Source of the DNA: Xanthomonas cissicola
GTDB taxonomy: Bacteria; Pseudomonadota; Gammaproteobacteria; Xanthomonadales; Xanthomonadaceae
Direction: 5' to 3'
Assembly (NCBI RefSeq): GCF_008801575.1
Contig: NZ_VZPL01000005.1
Location: 62,001-126,000 of the forward strand
DNA: 64,000 nucleotides
In this document: in pieces, positions 7,855 to 16,764 of the stretch
Numbering within the stretch: position 1 is the first letter of the stretch
How the letters are laid out: each line of letters starts with the position of its first letter
The notes under the pieces: model-generated
Seen by the model: only the letters and a program-made list of their open reading frames with translations
Told to the model about the DNA's origin: nothing
The model's database searches: none
Program-made: the position numbers and the translations under genes

Positions 7855-10749
7855 ATGCGCAGGCGTGAGTTCCTAGCCGGCAGCGTCTGCGCCTCATCGC
7901 TGCTTAGCGCGCCTGCGCTGGTCTCTGGCGCGGCAGCCGCAGGCACCAGACGTGTCGGTACCAGCGCCAAGCCGCGTCCCAGGCCACAGGGCTCCGCGAC
8001 AGATGCCGGCGGCCAATGGCTGGATCTGGACGATGGGTGGCGCTTCCATGCCGGCGATGTGCCATTTCCGCGCCTGCTGGGGCAGGACGAGACGTACGCC
8101 AATGGCAAGGCGGGCCGGGCCTGGGGCGCAGCGGCGCCGGAGTTCGACGATACCGGTTGGCGGCAGCTGCAAGTGCCGCACGATTTTGTATTGGAGCAAC
8201 CGGTGCGCGCCGACGCCAACGTCGCGCAAGGCTATCGCCCGCGCGGTATCGCCTGGTACCGGCGCACGTTTCGGCTGGAAGATGCAGTGCGCGGCCAGGC
8301 GGTGGAACTGCGTCTGGACGGTGTCGCCAGCCATGCCACGGTGTGGGTCAACGGCATGCTGATGGCGCGCAGTTGGAGCGGCTACAACGGGCTGGTGATC
8401 GACATCACGCCCGTCGCACGTTATGGCAATGCATTGAACTGCATCGCCATCCGCGTCGATGCCGAGGCCATGGATGGGTGGTGGTACGAAGGCGGCGGCA
8501 TCTACCGACACACCTGGCTGGTGCTGCGCGCGCCCCTGCATATCGCCGGCGATGGCCTGGCAGCCGTGCCGCGGGAAGGCCCAGACGATGTTTGGCAGGT
8601 GCCGGTGCAGTTGGACCTTGTCAACAGCGGTGAACAGCCCGCTGATGCGTGGGTCGAGGTCGTCTTGCGCGACACGCATGGCGCTGTCGTGGCGCATGGC
8701 GAGACACAACGACGCGTCGCCGCATTCGGCACGGCACAGGCGGCGCTCAGCATCGCAGTGCCGCAGCCGCAGCGCTGGAGCGTGGACACCCCCGTGCTGT
8801 ATCGCCTGCAAGCCGAAGTGCGCAGCGCGGATGGCCGCAGCGACCGTGCCGCATGCGAGGTCGGTTTTCGTAGCCTGCGCTTCGACGCCGATCACGGGTT
8901 TTTTCTCAATGGGCGTCCGCTCAAGATCATGGGCGTCTGCCTGCATCAGGACCATGCTGGCGTCGGCGTGGCGTTGCCCGATGCGCTGCATGTGTTTCGT
9001 CTGCAGCGGCTGAAATCGATTGGCTGCAACGCCATCCGTCTGCATCACGCAGTGGCGCCGGAACTGCTGCAGGCCTGCGACCGTCTCGGCATGTTGGTGA
9101 TGGCCGAGAACCGCTTGTTCAATCCTGCACCCGACTATGTGGCGTTGCTGCGCAACATGGTGCGGCGCCAGCGCAATCATCCCAGCGTGTTTCTGTGGTC
9201 GCTGCTCAACGAAGAGCCGCTGCAAGGCACCGCCACCGGTTACGCGATCACGGCGCGCGCCGCCAGCGCGGTGCGGGCGCTCGACGACACGCGCCCAATC
9301 ACCGCCGGCATGAACGACGGCATGTTCGCCACCGGCGGCGCGGCCGATGTGGTGGACGTGCTCGGTTTCAACTATCGGCAGTACAACTACGACCGCGTGC
9401 ATGCAGCGCGTCCGCGCACGCCGATGCTGTCCAGCGAAGACACCAGTGCGTTTCAGACGCGTGGTGCGTGGTTCACCGATCTGGATGCGCACGTGGTGGC
9501 CGAAGACGACAGCCTGGCCGCGGACTGGGGCAATACCCATCGCCGCGCCTGGCAGCTGATTGTCGAACGCCCGTTCGTCGCCGGCAGTTTCGTGTGGACC
9601 GGCTTCGATTATCGCGGGGAACCCACGCCGTTCGAATGGCCATCGGTGGGGTCGTTCTTCGGCATCATGGACCAATGCGGATTTGCCAAGGGCGCCTATT
9701 GGCTGCGTCGCGCCTTATGGATCGACGATGCGCCGGTACTGCATCTGTTGCCACACTGGAACTGGCCCGGCCGCGAAGGTCAGCCGATCAAGGTCATGGC
9801 GTTCTGCAATGCCGAGCAGGTGGAGTTGTGGCTCAACGGCCGCTCGCTCGTGAAACAAGCGGTGGATCGTGCGCAATCGAATCAGTGGCAAGTGGACTAC
9901 GCGCCGGGCATGCTCGAAGCGGTGGCCTGGCGTGGGGGACACGAAGTGGCGCGCACGCGCGTCGAAACCACCGGCGCCCCGGTCGCGCTCAAACTCATCC
10001 CCGACCGCAGCGAACTACACGGCGATGGCCGCGATGCGCAACCGGTGACGTTGGAAGCGGTGGACGCGCAGGGGCGCCACGTGCCCGATTGCAATGCACT
10101 GCTGACGCTGCAGATCAGCGGCGGCCGGCTGTTGGGTGTCGGCAATGGCGACCCGAATTCGCATGCAGCGGATCAAAGCACGCAGGTGGCGTTGTTCAAC
10201 GGGCTGGCGCAGGCAATCGTGCAAGCCGGGAGCGGTGCGGGCGTGTTGCGCCTGCAGGCAAGTAGCCCCGGATTGCGCGATGCAGTGCTTGACATCGGCC
10301 GCACGTCGGCGCCGCTGCCGGCATCGGTGCCGATCGCGGCGCCAGTGATGGTGGTCGAAAGCTGGCGCCACACCGCTGCATTCGCGCAGCCGCCCGCACC
10401 GGATCTCCCGCGCCGTCCTAACGACAACAACAGCTGGAGCAACACGTTGCCAGGCACCTTGGAAAGCGCCCCCGAACGTGCCGGCTATGTGTTGTATCGC
10501 AGTCAATTCACACCGTGGCAGGGCATGCAAACCCGCGGCGGCATACTCGACCTGGGCCGCCTCAGCGGGCCGGCGCAGGTATTTCTGGACGGCCGCGCGG
10601 TCGCCCAGGCAGCGGCCGGAACACCGATCACCGTGGCGCTTGCACCCGCGGCCGGCGAGCGCACCCTGGCGGTGATTCTGCATGTCGCTGCCGATCAACC
10701 GTTTGGATTCCACGACGTCGTCACCGTGCATTATCGGAACCTGCCATGA
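7855..10749 (+). CDS. Glycoside hydrolase family 2, probable beta-galactosidase, Tat-exported
   Basis: This 964-residue protein begins MRRREFLAG, a twin-arginine signal, so it is probably exported folded. The GH2 order is visible: a sugar-binding sandwich (about 50-225), an immunoglobulin-like domain, a TIM barrel with acid/base Glu453 in LLNEEP and probable nucleophile Glu528 in MLSSEDTS, then a DUF4982-like segment and further beta domains. GH2 covers beta-galactosidase, beta-mannosidase and beta-glucuronidase; galactosidase is my best guess. The stop overlaps the start of the GH89 gene (ATGA), so the two are translationally coupled and likely act on the same glycan. Confidence 0.85.
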   Translation: MRRREFLAGSVCASSLLSAPALVSGAAAAGTRRVGTSAKPRPRPQGSATDAGGQWLDLDDGWRFHAGDVPFPRLLGQDETYANGKAGRAWGAAAPEFDDTGWRQLQVPHDFVLEQPVRADANVAQGYRPRGIAWYRRTFRLEDAVRGQAVELRLDGVASHATVWVNGMLMARSWSGYNGLVIDITPVARYGNALNCIAIRVDAEAMDGWWYEGGGIYRHTWLVLRAPLHIAGDGLAAVPREGPDDVWQVPVQLDLVNSGEQPADAWVEVVLRDTHGAVVAHGETQRRVAAFGTAQAALSIAVPQPQRWSVDTPVLYRLQAEVRSADGRSDRAACEVGFRSLRFDADHGFFLNGRPLKIMGVCLHQDHAGVGVALPDALHVFRLQRLKSIGCNAIRLHHAVAPELLQACDRLGMLVMAENRLFNPAPDYVALLRNMVRRQRNHPSVFLWSLLNEEPLQGTATGYAITARAASAVRALDDTRPITAGMNDGMFATGGAADVVDVLGFNYRQYNYDRVHAARPRTPMLSSEDTSAFQTRGAWFTDLDAHVVAEDDSLAADWGNTHRRAWQLIVERPFVAGSFVWTGFDYRGEPTPFEWPSVGSFFGIMDQCGFAKGAYWLRRALWIDDAPVLHLLPHWNWPGREGQPIKVMAFCNAEQVELWLNGRSLVKQAVDRAQSNQWQVDYAPGMLEAVAWRGGHEVARTRVETTGAPVALKLIPDRSELHGDGRDAQPVTLEAVDAQGRHVPDCNALLTLQISGGRLLGVGNGDPNSHAADQSTQVALFNGLAQAIVQAGSGAGVLRLQASSPGLRDAVLDIGRTSAPLPASVPIAAPVMVVESWRHTAAFAQPPAPDLPRRPNDNNSWSNTLPGTLESAPERAGYVLYRSQFTPWQGMQTRGGILDLGRLSGPAQVFLDGRAVAQAAAGTPITVALAPAAGERTLAVILHVAADQPFGFHDVVTVHYRNLP

Positions 10750-13142
10750 CCTTTTCACTGTTTTCCTCATCGTCGCCTGCGCGCCTGTTCGCCATGGTGC
10801 TGGGTGCGTTGCTCGCCACTCCCGTCCCCGTGCTGGCGGCACCGCCCGCGCAGGCAGTCGTGCAACGCCTGATCGGCGCGCGTGCCGCCCAGTTCGACAT
10901 GACCGTCGCACCGCGTGGCGATGGTGCAGACTGGTACCGCATCGACGCCGGCGGCGACACGGTGCGCATTGCCGGCTCCTCGCAAGTAGCCTTGGCGCGT
11001 GGCGCCTATGCGTATCTCGGTCAAGCAGGTGCGGCCTCGATGAGTTGGGAGGGCGACCGCGTGGCGCTGCCAGCGCAATGGCCGGCCTACCGCAGTGGTC
11101 AAGTGCGCACGCCATTTGCCCACCGCGCCTATCTCAATACCTGCACCTACGGCTACACCACGCCGTTCTGGGATTGGCCGCGCTGGCAGCGCGAGATCGA
11201 CTGGATGGCCTTGCATGGCATCGACATGCCGCTGGCGATGGAAGGCCAGGAAGCGATCTGGCAAGCGTTGTGGCGCGAGTTCGATGTCGGCGATGACGCG
11301 CTGGCGGAGTATTTTTCCGGCCCGGCGTTCACGCCGTGGCAGCGCATGGGCAATATCGAAGGCTATCGCGCACCGCTGCCGCAACACTGGATCGACAGCA
11401 AACGCGTGCTGCAGAAGCAGATCCTGACGCGCATGCGCGAGTTGGGCATGCAGCCGGTGCTGCCCGCATTTGCCGGCTACGTGCCCAGGGCGTTCGCGCA
11501 GGCCCATCCGCATGCGCGCATCTATCGCATGCGCGCCTGGGAAGGCTTTCACGAGACCTATTGGCTGGATCCGCGCGATCCGCTGTTTGCCAAGCTCGCG
11601 CGGCGCTTCCTTGAGCTGTACGCCCAGACCTACGGCGCAGGCGAGTTCTACCTGGCCGATGCCTTCAACGAAATGCTGCCACCCGTGGCCGACGATGGCA
11701 GCGACGTGGCCGCCGCCAGGTACGGCGACAGCATCGCCAACTCCGATGCTGCGCGGGCAAAAGCGGTACCGCCAGCGCAACGCGATGCACGCCTGGCCGA
11801 GTACGGGCAGGCGTTGTATCGCTCCATCGCGCAGGTGAATCCGAAGGCCACCTGGGTGATGCAGGGCTGGCTGTTCGGTGCCGACCGCCAGTTCTGGCAA
11901 GCGCAGGCGATCGCTGCGTTTCTCGGCAAGGTGCCCGACGCGCGCTTGATGGTGCTTGACATCGGCAACGACCGCTATCCCGGTACCTGGAAGGCATCGC
12001 AGGCCTTCGACAACAAGCAGTGGATCTACGGCTACGTGCACAACTACGGCGCTAGCAACCCGTTGTACGGCGATTTCGCGTTCTATCGGCGCGATCTGCA
12101 AGCCTTGCTGGCCGATCCGGACAAACGCAATCTGCGCGGCTTCGGCGTGTTTCCGGAAGGCCTGCACAGCAACTCGGTGATCTACGAGTATCTCTACGCG
12201 CTGGCCTGGGAAGGCCCGCAACAATCGTGGTCGCAGTGGCTCACGCACTATCTGCGCGCGCGCTACGGCCGCAGCGATGCTGCATTACTGAGCGCATGGT
12301 CTGATCTGGAAGCAGGCATCTACCAGACCCGTTACTGGTCGCCACGCTGGTGGAACAAGCGTGCCGGTGCCTACCTGCTGTTCAAGCGGCCGACTGCCGA
12401 CATCGTCGATTTCGACGATCGTCCTGGCGACCCGCAACGCCTGCGCCGCGCCATCGATGCGTTGCTGCGGCAGGCCAACCGTTATGCAGATGCGCCGCTG
12501 TATCGCTACGATTTGATCGAAGACGCACGCCACTACCTGAGCCTGCAGGCCGACCGTCAATTGCAGGCAGTGGTGCAGGCCTATAATGCCGGCGATTTCG
12601 CGCGCGGCGATGCGCAGCTGGCGCGCACCACGCAACTGGTGCGGGGACTGGATGCGCTGGTTGGCGGTCAACACGAAACCTTGGCCGACTGGACCGGCCA
12701 GGCCGCCGCTGCGGCCGGCCACGATGCCGGATTGCGGCGCGCCTATGTCGGCAATGCGCGAGCGCAGGTCAGTGTCTGGGGCGGCGACGGCCACCTTGCT
12801 GATTACGCGTCCAAGGCGTGGCAGGGCATGTACGCAGACTTCTATCTGCAGCGTTGGACGCGCTTTCTCAGCGCGTATCGTGCTGCACGCAAGGCCGGCA
12901 CGCCGTTCGATGCGGTGGCCGTGGATCACCAGCTTGCAACATGGGAACGCCAATGGTCCGCGCAGGACGAGATGTCGAAGCGTCAGCCGCCACGTGAGCC
13001 ACTGAGCTTGCTGCACACCTTGCTGGCACAGGTAGATGCGCACGATCCAAGGCAACGCGCTTCGCAGGATCGCGGGCCAGACGCGCGGCAAGAAGGTGCA
13101 TCCGGTGGCGTTCACAGCGCCACGCAAGGGGGCGCTCAATGA
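10746..13142 (+). CDS. Alpha-N-acetylglucosaminidase (GH89, NAGLU-like)
   Basis: This 798-residue protein has a Sec signal peptide (about residues 1-31, ending VLAAPP) and all the landmarks of the NAGLU family: NTCTYGYTTPFWDWPRWQREIDWMA-type entry, catalytic Glu309 in DAFNEMLPP, WVMQGWLF, and catalytic Glu471 in FPEGLHSNSVIYE. GH89 enzymes release terminal alpha-linked GlcNAc. Between the two glutamates there is an extra 25-30 residues compared with the human enzyme as I recall it. ATG 10746 overlaps the GH2 stop and was preferred over upstream in-frame codons. The stop overlaps the next small ORF. Confidence 0.9.
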   Translation: MTFSLFSSSSPARLFAMVLGALLATPVPVLAAPPAQAVVQRLIGARAAQFDMTVAPRGDGADWYRIDAGGDTVRIAGSSQVALARGAYAYLGQAGAASMSWEGDRVALPAQWPAYRSGQVRTPFAHRAYLNTCTYGYTTPFWDWPRWQREIDWMALHGIDMPLAMEGQEAIWQALWREFDVGDDALAEYFSGPAFTPWQRMGNIEGYRAPLPQHWIDSKRVLQKQILTRMRELGMQPVLPAFAGYVPRAFAQAHPHARIYRMRAWEGFHETYWLDPRDPLFAKLARRFLELYAQTYGAGEFYLADAFNEMLPPVADDGSDVAAARYGDSIANSDAARAKAVPPAQRDARLAEYGQALYRSIAQVNPKATWVMQGWLFGADRQFWQAQAIAAFLGKVPDARLMVLDIGNDRYPGTWKASQAFDNKQWIYGYVHNYGASNPLYGDFAFYRRDLQALLADPDKRNLRGFGVFPEGLHSNSVIYEYLYALAWEGPQQSWSQWLTHYLRARYGRSDAALLSAWSDLEAGIYQTRYWSPRWWNKRAGAYLLFKRPTADIVDFDDRPGDPQRLRRAIDALLRQANRYADAPLYRYDLIEDARHYLSLQADRQLQAVVQAYNAGDFARGDAQLARTTQLVRGLDALVGGQHETLADWTGQAAAAAGHDAGLRRAYVGNARAQVSVWGGDGHLADYASKAWQGMYADFYLQRWTRFLSAYRAARKAGTPFDAVAVDHQLATWERQWSAQDEMSKRQPPREPLSLLHTLLAQVDAHDPRQRASQDRGPDARQEGASGGVHSATQGGAQ

Positions 13143-13261
13143 ACGAATCCGTGTTGCGCATGGCGTTCATGCCGGAGCGCAGTTGCGTCGATGCAAGAGC
13201 CCAGACCACCAGATGTGCATGTCGCATCCACCTCTATGACGTGGGCGAGGGCGTGCAATGA
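13139..13261 (+). CDS. Small 40-codon ORF coupling GH89 and nagX
   Basis: An ATG overlaps the GH89 stop (ATGA, 13139-13142). A 40-codon frame then runs to a TGA at 13259-13261 that itself overlaps the nagX start (ATGA, 13258-13261). The peptide starts MNESVLRMAF, ends YDVGEGVQ, and contains three Cys. It has no signal or membrane segment. The double overlap suggests real translation, either as a peptide or as a ribosome relay to nagX. It could also be a relic of a longer gene. Confidence 0.4.
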   Translation: MNESVLRMAFMPERSCVDARAQTTRCACRIHLYDVGEGVQ

Positions 13262-14424
13262 GCGCACACACGCCCGCGGCTGCCACTCCCGCTGCAGCCG
13301 CACCGTCAAAGCGCGAACGCTTCCTCTCACTGGATGTGTTCCGCGGCCTGACCATCTTCCTGATGATTCTGGTCAACACCGCAGGGCCGGGCGCGCAGGC
13401 GTACGCGCAGCTGACCCACGCGGCTTGGTTCGGCTTCACGCTGGCCGATCTGGTGTTTCCTTCGTTCCTGTTCGCGGTTGGGAGCGCGATGAGTTTTGCG
13501 CTGGCAACCAACACGCCGCATCTGCAGTTCCTCGGCCGTGTGAGCAGACGCGCCGCGCTGATCCTGCTATGCGGTGTGCTGATGTACTGGTTTCCTTTTT
13601 TCCATCTGCAGCCAGATGGTGGATGGGCGTTCACGACGGTCGATCAACTTCGCCTGACCGGCGTATTGCAACGGATCGGCCTGTGCTATCTGGCGGCGGC
13701 ATTGCTGGTGCGCTATCTGCCACCGCGCGGCATCGCGCCTGTCTGCTTAGCACTGCTGTTGGGCTATTGGGCGTTGTTGTACGCCTTCTGCCAACCTGGC
13801 GCGGAATTGAGCAAGACCGGCAATGCCGGCACTCGCCTGGATCTGTGGCTGTACGGGCGTGATCATCTGTACCGCAAGGATGGCGGCTTCGATCCTGAAG
13901 GCTTGCTCGGCACGCTGTCGGCCACGGTCAATGTGCTGGCCGGTTATCTGTGCGGGCGCTTCCTGCAGCGACATGGCAAGACCATTGCCAGCACGCGCAG
14001 CTTGTTGTTGGCGGGCGCAGGTCTGGTGCTGCTGGCGCTGCTCTGGGCACCGGCCTGGCCGTTGTCGAAGAAGCTCTGGAGCGGCTCGTTCGTCGCCTGC
14101 ACGGTGGGCCTGGATCTGCTGGCGCTGGGTGCACTGGTATACCTGCTGGAATTGCGCGGCTGGACCGGCGGCAGCGGTTTCTTCACCGTTCTGGGGCGCA
14201 ACCCGCTGGCGATCTACCTGTTCTCCGAATTGTTCGTGGTGGTGTTGCGGCTGATCCCGGCCGGAAGCTCCGGGCTGGACCTGTACGCCTGGGCCGGCAT
14301 CGGCGTGTTCCAGACCATTACGCCAGGACCACTCGGCTCGCTGCTGTGCGCGCTGAGCTACACGCTGATGTGCTGCGCGGTGGGTTGGTGGATGGATCGG
14401 CGGCGCTGGTACCTGCGGCTGTGA
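13258..14424 (+). CDS. nagX: NagX, heparan-alpha-glucosaminide N-acetyltransferase-like membrane protein
   Basis: This 388-residue protein has about ten membrane helices. The N-terminal signature RFLSLDVFRGLTIFLMILVN, followed by HAAWFGFTLADLVFP, closely resembles lysosomal HGSNAT. His54 aligns with the HGSNAT acetyl-carrying histidine as I recall it. HGSNAT moves acetyl from acetyl-CoA across a membrane onto terminal alpha-glucosamine, making the substrate of NAGLU, which is exactly the adjacent gene. The COG4299 family is called NagX in bacterial GlcNAc regulons. The start is ATGA-coupled to the preceding small ORF. Acetylation in the periplasm is inferred from the family. Confidence 0.82.
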   Translation: MSAHTPAAATPAAAAPSKRERFLSLDVFRGLTIFLMILVNTAGPGAQAYAQLTHAAWFGFTLADLVFPSFLFAVGSAMSFALATNTPHLQFLGRVSRRAALILLCGVLMYWFPFFHLQPDGGWAFTTVDQLRLTGVLQRIGLCYLAAALLVRYLPPRGIAPVCLALLLGYWALLYAFCQPGAELSKTGNAGTRLDLWLYGRDHLYRKDGGFDPEGLLGTLSATVNVLAGYLCGRFLQRHGKTIASTRSLLLAGAGLVLLALLWAPAWPLSKKLWSGSFVACTVGLDLLALGALVYLLELRGWTGGSGFFTVLGRNPLAIYLFSELFVVVLRLIPAGSSGLDLYAWAGIGVFQTITPGPLGSLLCALSYTLMCCAVGWWMDRRRWYLRL

Positions 14425-14429
14425 TCGCA

Positions 14430-14580
14430 TCGCCCATCCGGCGACGGGCCAGGGTGCAACGCACTGACCAGCTCGGCCATGGCTGCACGATGCCCACCCG
14501 TGGCAGCGGCCAATGTGGCGCGGCCAGGCAATTCACCCGATTGCGTGCGTCGAGGTCGGCCGCGGCCTGATGCGCGTTGC
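14430..14580 (-). pseudogene. Possible ankyrin-repeat gene relic
   Basis: On the minus strand one frame reads AADLDARNRVN and, after a frame change, another reads ATLAAATGGHRAAMAELVSA. Together these resemble one ankyrin repeat unit. There is no start codon or intact frame. The stretch lies between nagX and the nagQ operator. The match is by eye and short. Confidence 0.25.
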
Positions 14581-14583
14581 GCA

Positions 14584-14603
14584 AATTGGTACTATATTGG
14601 ACC
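14584..14603. promoter_or_regulatory. Candidate NagQ (GntR-family) operator/promoter
   Basis: AATTGGTACTATATTGGACC lies 33-52 bases before the nagQ start. It has TTGGTAC and TTGGACC as near-direct repeats and GGT...ACC as inverted ends around an AT-rich centre, and TACTAT/TATATT could serve as a -10 element. AATTGGTACT recurs at 4743. GntR/HutC regulators commonly autoregulate, so NagQ is the expected ligand. Confidence 0.45.
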
Positions 14604-14635
14604 TAACGAATCCCCGTCGGTCCGGAGGACAGGCA

Positions 14636-15403
14636 GTGGTCAAACCGAAAACCAACGCCAGGACGGACGACGACCCCAGGATGGACGCGCTGGCACTGGA
14701 CGCGTCCACGCCGACCCCGCTGTATCTGCAACTGGCCGCCAAGCTTACCGACGCCATCCGTGGCGGGCAGTGGAAGGCCGGCGAGGCGCTGCCGGCCGAG
14801 CGCCAGCTGTGCGAGCGGCTGCAGATCTCGCGGGTGACCCTGCGCCAGGCGGTGGATGTGCTGGTCGAACAAGGCCTGGTCTCGCGCCGGCAGGGCGCCG
14901 GCACCTTCGTCACCACGCAGATCCAGCATCAGCTCAGCGGCCTGACCAGTTTCAGCGAGACGCTGCGCATCAAGGGCTATGAGCCGGGCACGCGCTGGCT
15001 GGAGCGGCGGCTGCGCCCGGCGCATGGCGAAGAGATCCTGCGCCTGGGCCTGTCGCCGGATGCCGCGGTGGCCTCGCTGACGCGGCTGCGCAGTGCCGAC
15101 GACCGGGTCATGGCCTACGAGCACGCGGTGTTGCCGCAACGCATCGTCGCCGACCCGCAGCAGATCGGCGATTCGCTCTACAGCTATCTGGATGCGCAGG
15201 GCACGCCGGTGGTGCGTGCCCTGCAGTACTTCCGCGCCATCAATCTGCCCGCGCGGCTGGCCGAACACCTGCGCATGAAGACCGGCGAGGCGATTTTGCA
15301 TGTGGTGCGCGTGGGCTATGCCCGCGATGGCAGCGCGATCGAATTGACCGACACCTATTGCCACAACGACTTCTACGATTTCGTCGCCGAACTGCGCCGC
15401 TGA
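14636..15403 (+). CDS. nagQ: GntR/HutC-family transcriptional regulator NagQ
   Basis: This 255-residue protein has an N-terminal winged helix (PLYLQLAAKLTDAIRGGQW, then LPAERQLCERLQISRVTLRQAVD) and a UTRA-type effector domain (LTSFSETLRIKGYEP onward). The effector is probably GlcNAc-6-phosphate or a related amino sugar phosphate. I chose GTG 14636 because GGAGG lies seven bases upstream and because an earlier start at 14513 would place the operator inside the gene. It precedes nagP by 43 bp in the same direction. The name follows Xanthomonadales GlcNAc regulons in which a GntR regulator is NagQ. Confidence 0.82.
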   Translation: MVKPKTNARTDDDPRMDALALDASTPTPLYLQLAAKLTDAIRGGQWKAGEALPAERQLCERLQISRVTLRQAVDVLVEQGLVSRRQGAGTFVTTQIQHQLSGLTSFSETLRIKGYEPGTRWLERRLRPAHGEEILRLGLSPDAAVASLTRLRSADDRVMAYEHAVLPQRIVADPQQIGDSLYSYLDAQGTPVVRALQYFRAINLPARLAEHLRMKTGEAILHVVRVGYARDGSAIELTDTYCHNDFYDFVAELRR

Positions 15404-15446
15404 CGCCAACGGCATTCCTTACGACGACCTCAGAGCCAGCCGATCC

Positions 15447-16724
15447 ATGACTACCGCCAGGCCCGCAAACCCCGTTGTCTCGATCGCCATCGTCGGCGTG
15501 CTGTTTTTCATCATCGGCTTTTTCACCTGGATCAACGGGCCGCTGATCACCTTCGTGCGGCTGGCGTTCGACCTCAACGAGGTCAACGCATTCCTGGTGC
15601 TGATGGTGTTCTACCTGTCGTACTTCTTTCTGGCCTTGCCCTCGTCGTGGATTCTCAAGCGCACCGGCATGAAGAAAGGCCTGGCGCTGAGCCTGGTGGT
15701 GATGGCCGTGGGCGCAGCAGGCTTCGGCCAGTTCGCCACGCAGCGTTGGTATCCCGGCGCGCTGGGCGGCCTATTCGTCATCGGCAGCGGCCTGGCCTTG
15801 CTGCAGACGGCGATCAACCCGTACATCAGCATTCTCGGGCCGATCGAAAGTGCCGCGCGGCGTATCGCCTTGATGGGCATCTGCAACAAGATTGCCGGCA
15901 TCCTGGCGCCGATCCTGATCGGCTCGCTGGTGCTGCACGGTATCGGCGACCTGTCCGCGCAGGTGGCCAGCGCCGATGCGACGACCAAGGAAACCTTGCT
16001 CACCGCCTTCGCCGCCAAGATTCACGCGCCGTATCTGGTGATGTCCGGCGTCCTGCTGTTGCTGGCCATTGGCGTGCTGTTCTCGCCATTGCCCGAGCTC
16101 AAGCCCTCCGAAGCCAACGCTACGCCGGGCGCGACCGGTGGCGTGCAGAAATCCAGCATCTTCCAGTTCCCGCACCTATGGCTGGGCGTGCTGTGCCTGT
16201 TCGTCTATGTGGGCGTGGAAGTGATGGCCGGCGATGCCATCGGCACCTACGGACACGGCTTCAATCTCCCGTTGGACATCACCAAGATCTTCACCTCCTA
16301 CACGCTGGGCGCGATGTTGCTGGGCTACATCGCCGGCCTGGTATTGATTCCGCGCGTGATCTCGCAGGCGCGTTACCTGAGCGTGTCGGCGGTGCTGGGC
16401 GTGCTGTTCTCGCTCGGTGCCTTGTTCACCCACGGCTACGTGTCGGTGGGCTTCGTCGCCGCGCTCGGCTTTGCCAACGCGATGATGTGGCCGGCGATCT
16501 TTCCGCTGGCCATTCGCGGACTGGGCCGGTTCACCGAAATCGGCTCGGCATTGCTGGTGATGGGCATCGCTGGCGGCGCGATCATTCCGCAGCTGTTCGC
16601 CATCCTCAAGCAGCACTACGACTTCCAGGTCGTGTTCGCTGCACTGATGGTGCCGTGCTATCTGTACATCCTGTTCTATTCGCTGCGCGGTCATCGCGTG
16701 GGCCTGCCGGCCCAGGCCAAGTGA
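15447..16724 (+). CDS. nagP: N-acetylglucosamine MFS permease NagP
   Basis: This 425-residue protein has about twelve membrane helices, beginning VSIAIVGVLFFIIGFFTWINGPLI, the pattern of the FucP/GluP/NagP sugar:proton symporter group. Cytoplasmic loops carry SSWILKRTGMKK. It would move GlcNAc from periplasm to cytoplasm. It heads the nagP-nagR-nagB-II-nagA run. No GlcNAc kinase is encoded in the window, so phosphorylation must occur through a gene elsewhere. Confidence 0.88.
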   Translation: MTTARPANPVVSIAIVGVLFFIIGFFTWINGPLITFVRLAFDLNEVNAFLVLMVFYLSYFFLALPSSWILKRTGMKKGLALSLVVMAVGAAGFGQFATQRWYPGALGGLFVIGSGLALLQTAINPYISILGPIESAARRIALMGICNKIAGILAPILIGSLVLHGIGDLSAQVASADATTKETLLTAFAAKIHAPYLVMSGVLLLLAIGVLFSPLPELKPSEANATPGATGGVQKSSIFQFPHLWLGVLCLFVYVGVEVMAGDAIGTYGHGFNLPLDITKIFTSYTLGAMLLGYIAGLVLIPRVISQARYLSVSAVLGVLFSLGALFTHGYVSVGFVAALGFANAMMWPAIFPLAIRGLGRFTEIGSALLVMGIAGGAIIPQLFAILKQHYDFQVVFAALMVPCYLYILFYSLRGHRVGLPAQAK

Positions 16725-16764
16725 TCGCGGCGGCATGATGCGTTCCGACGGACAAGGTACATCC

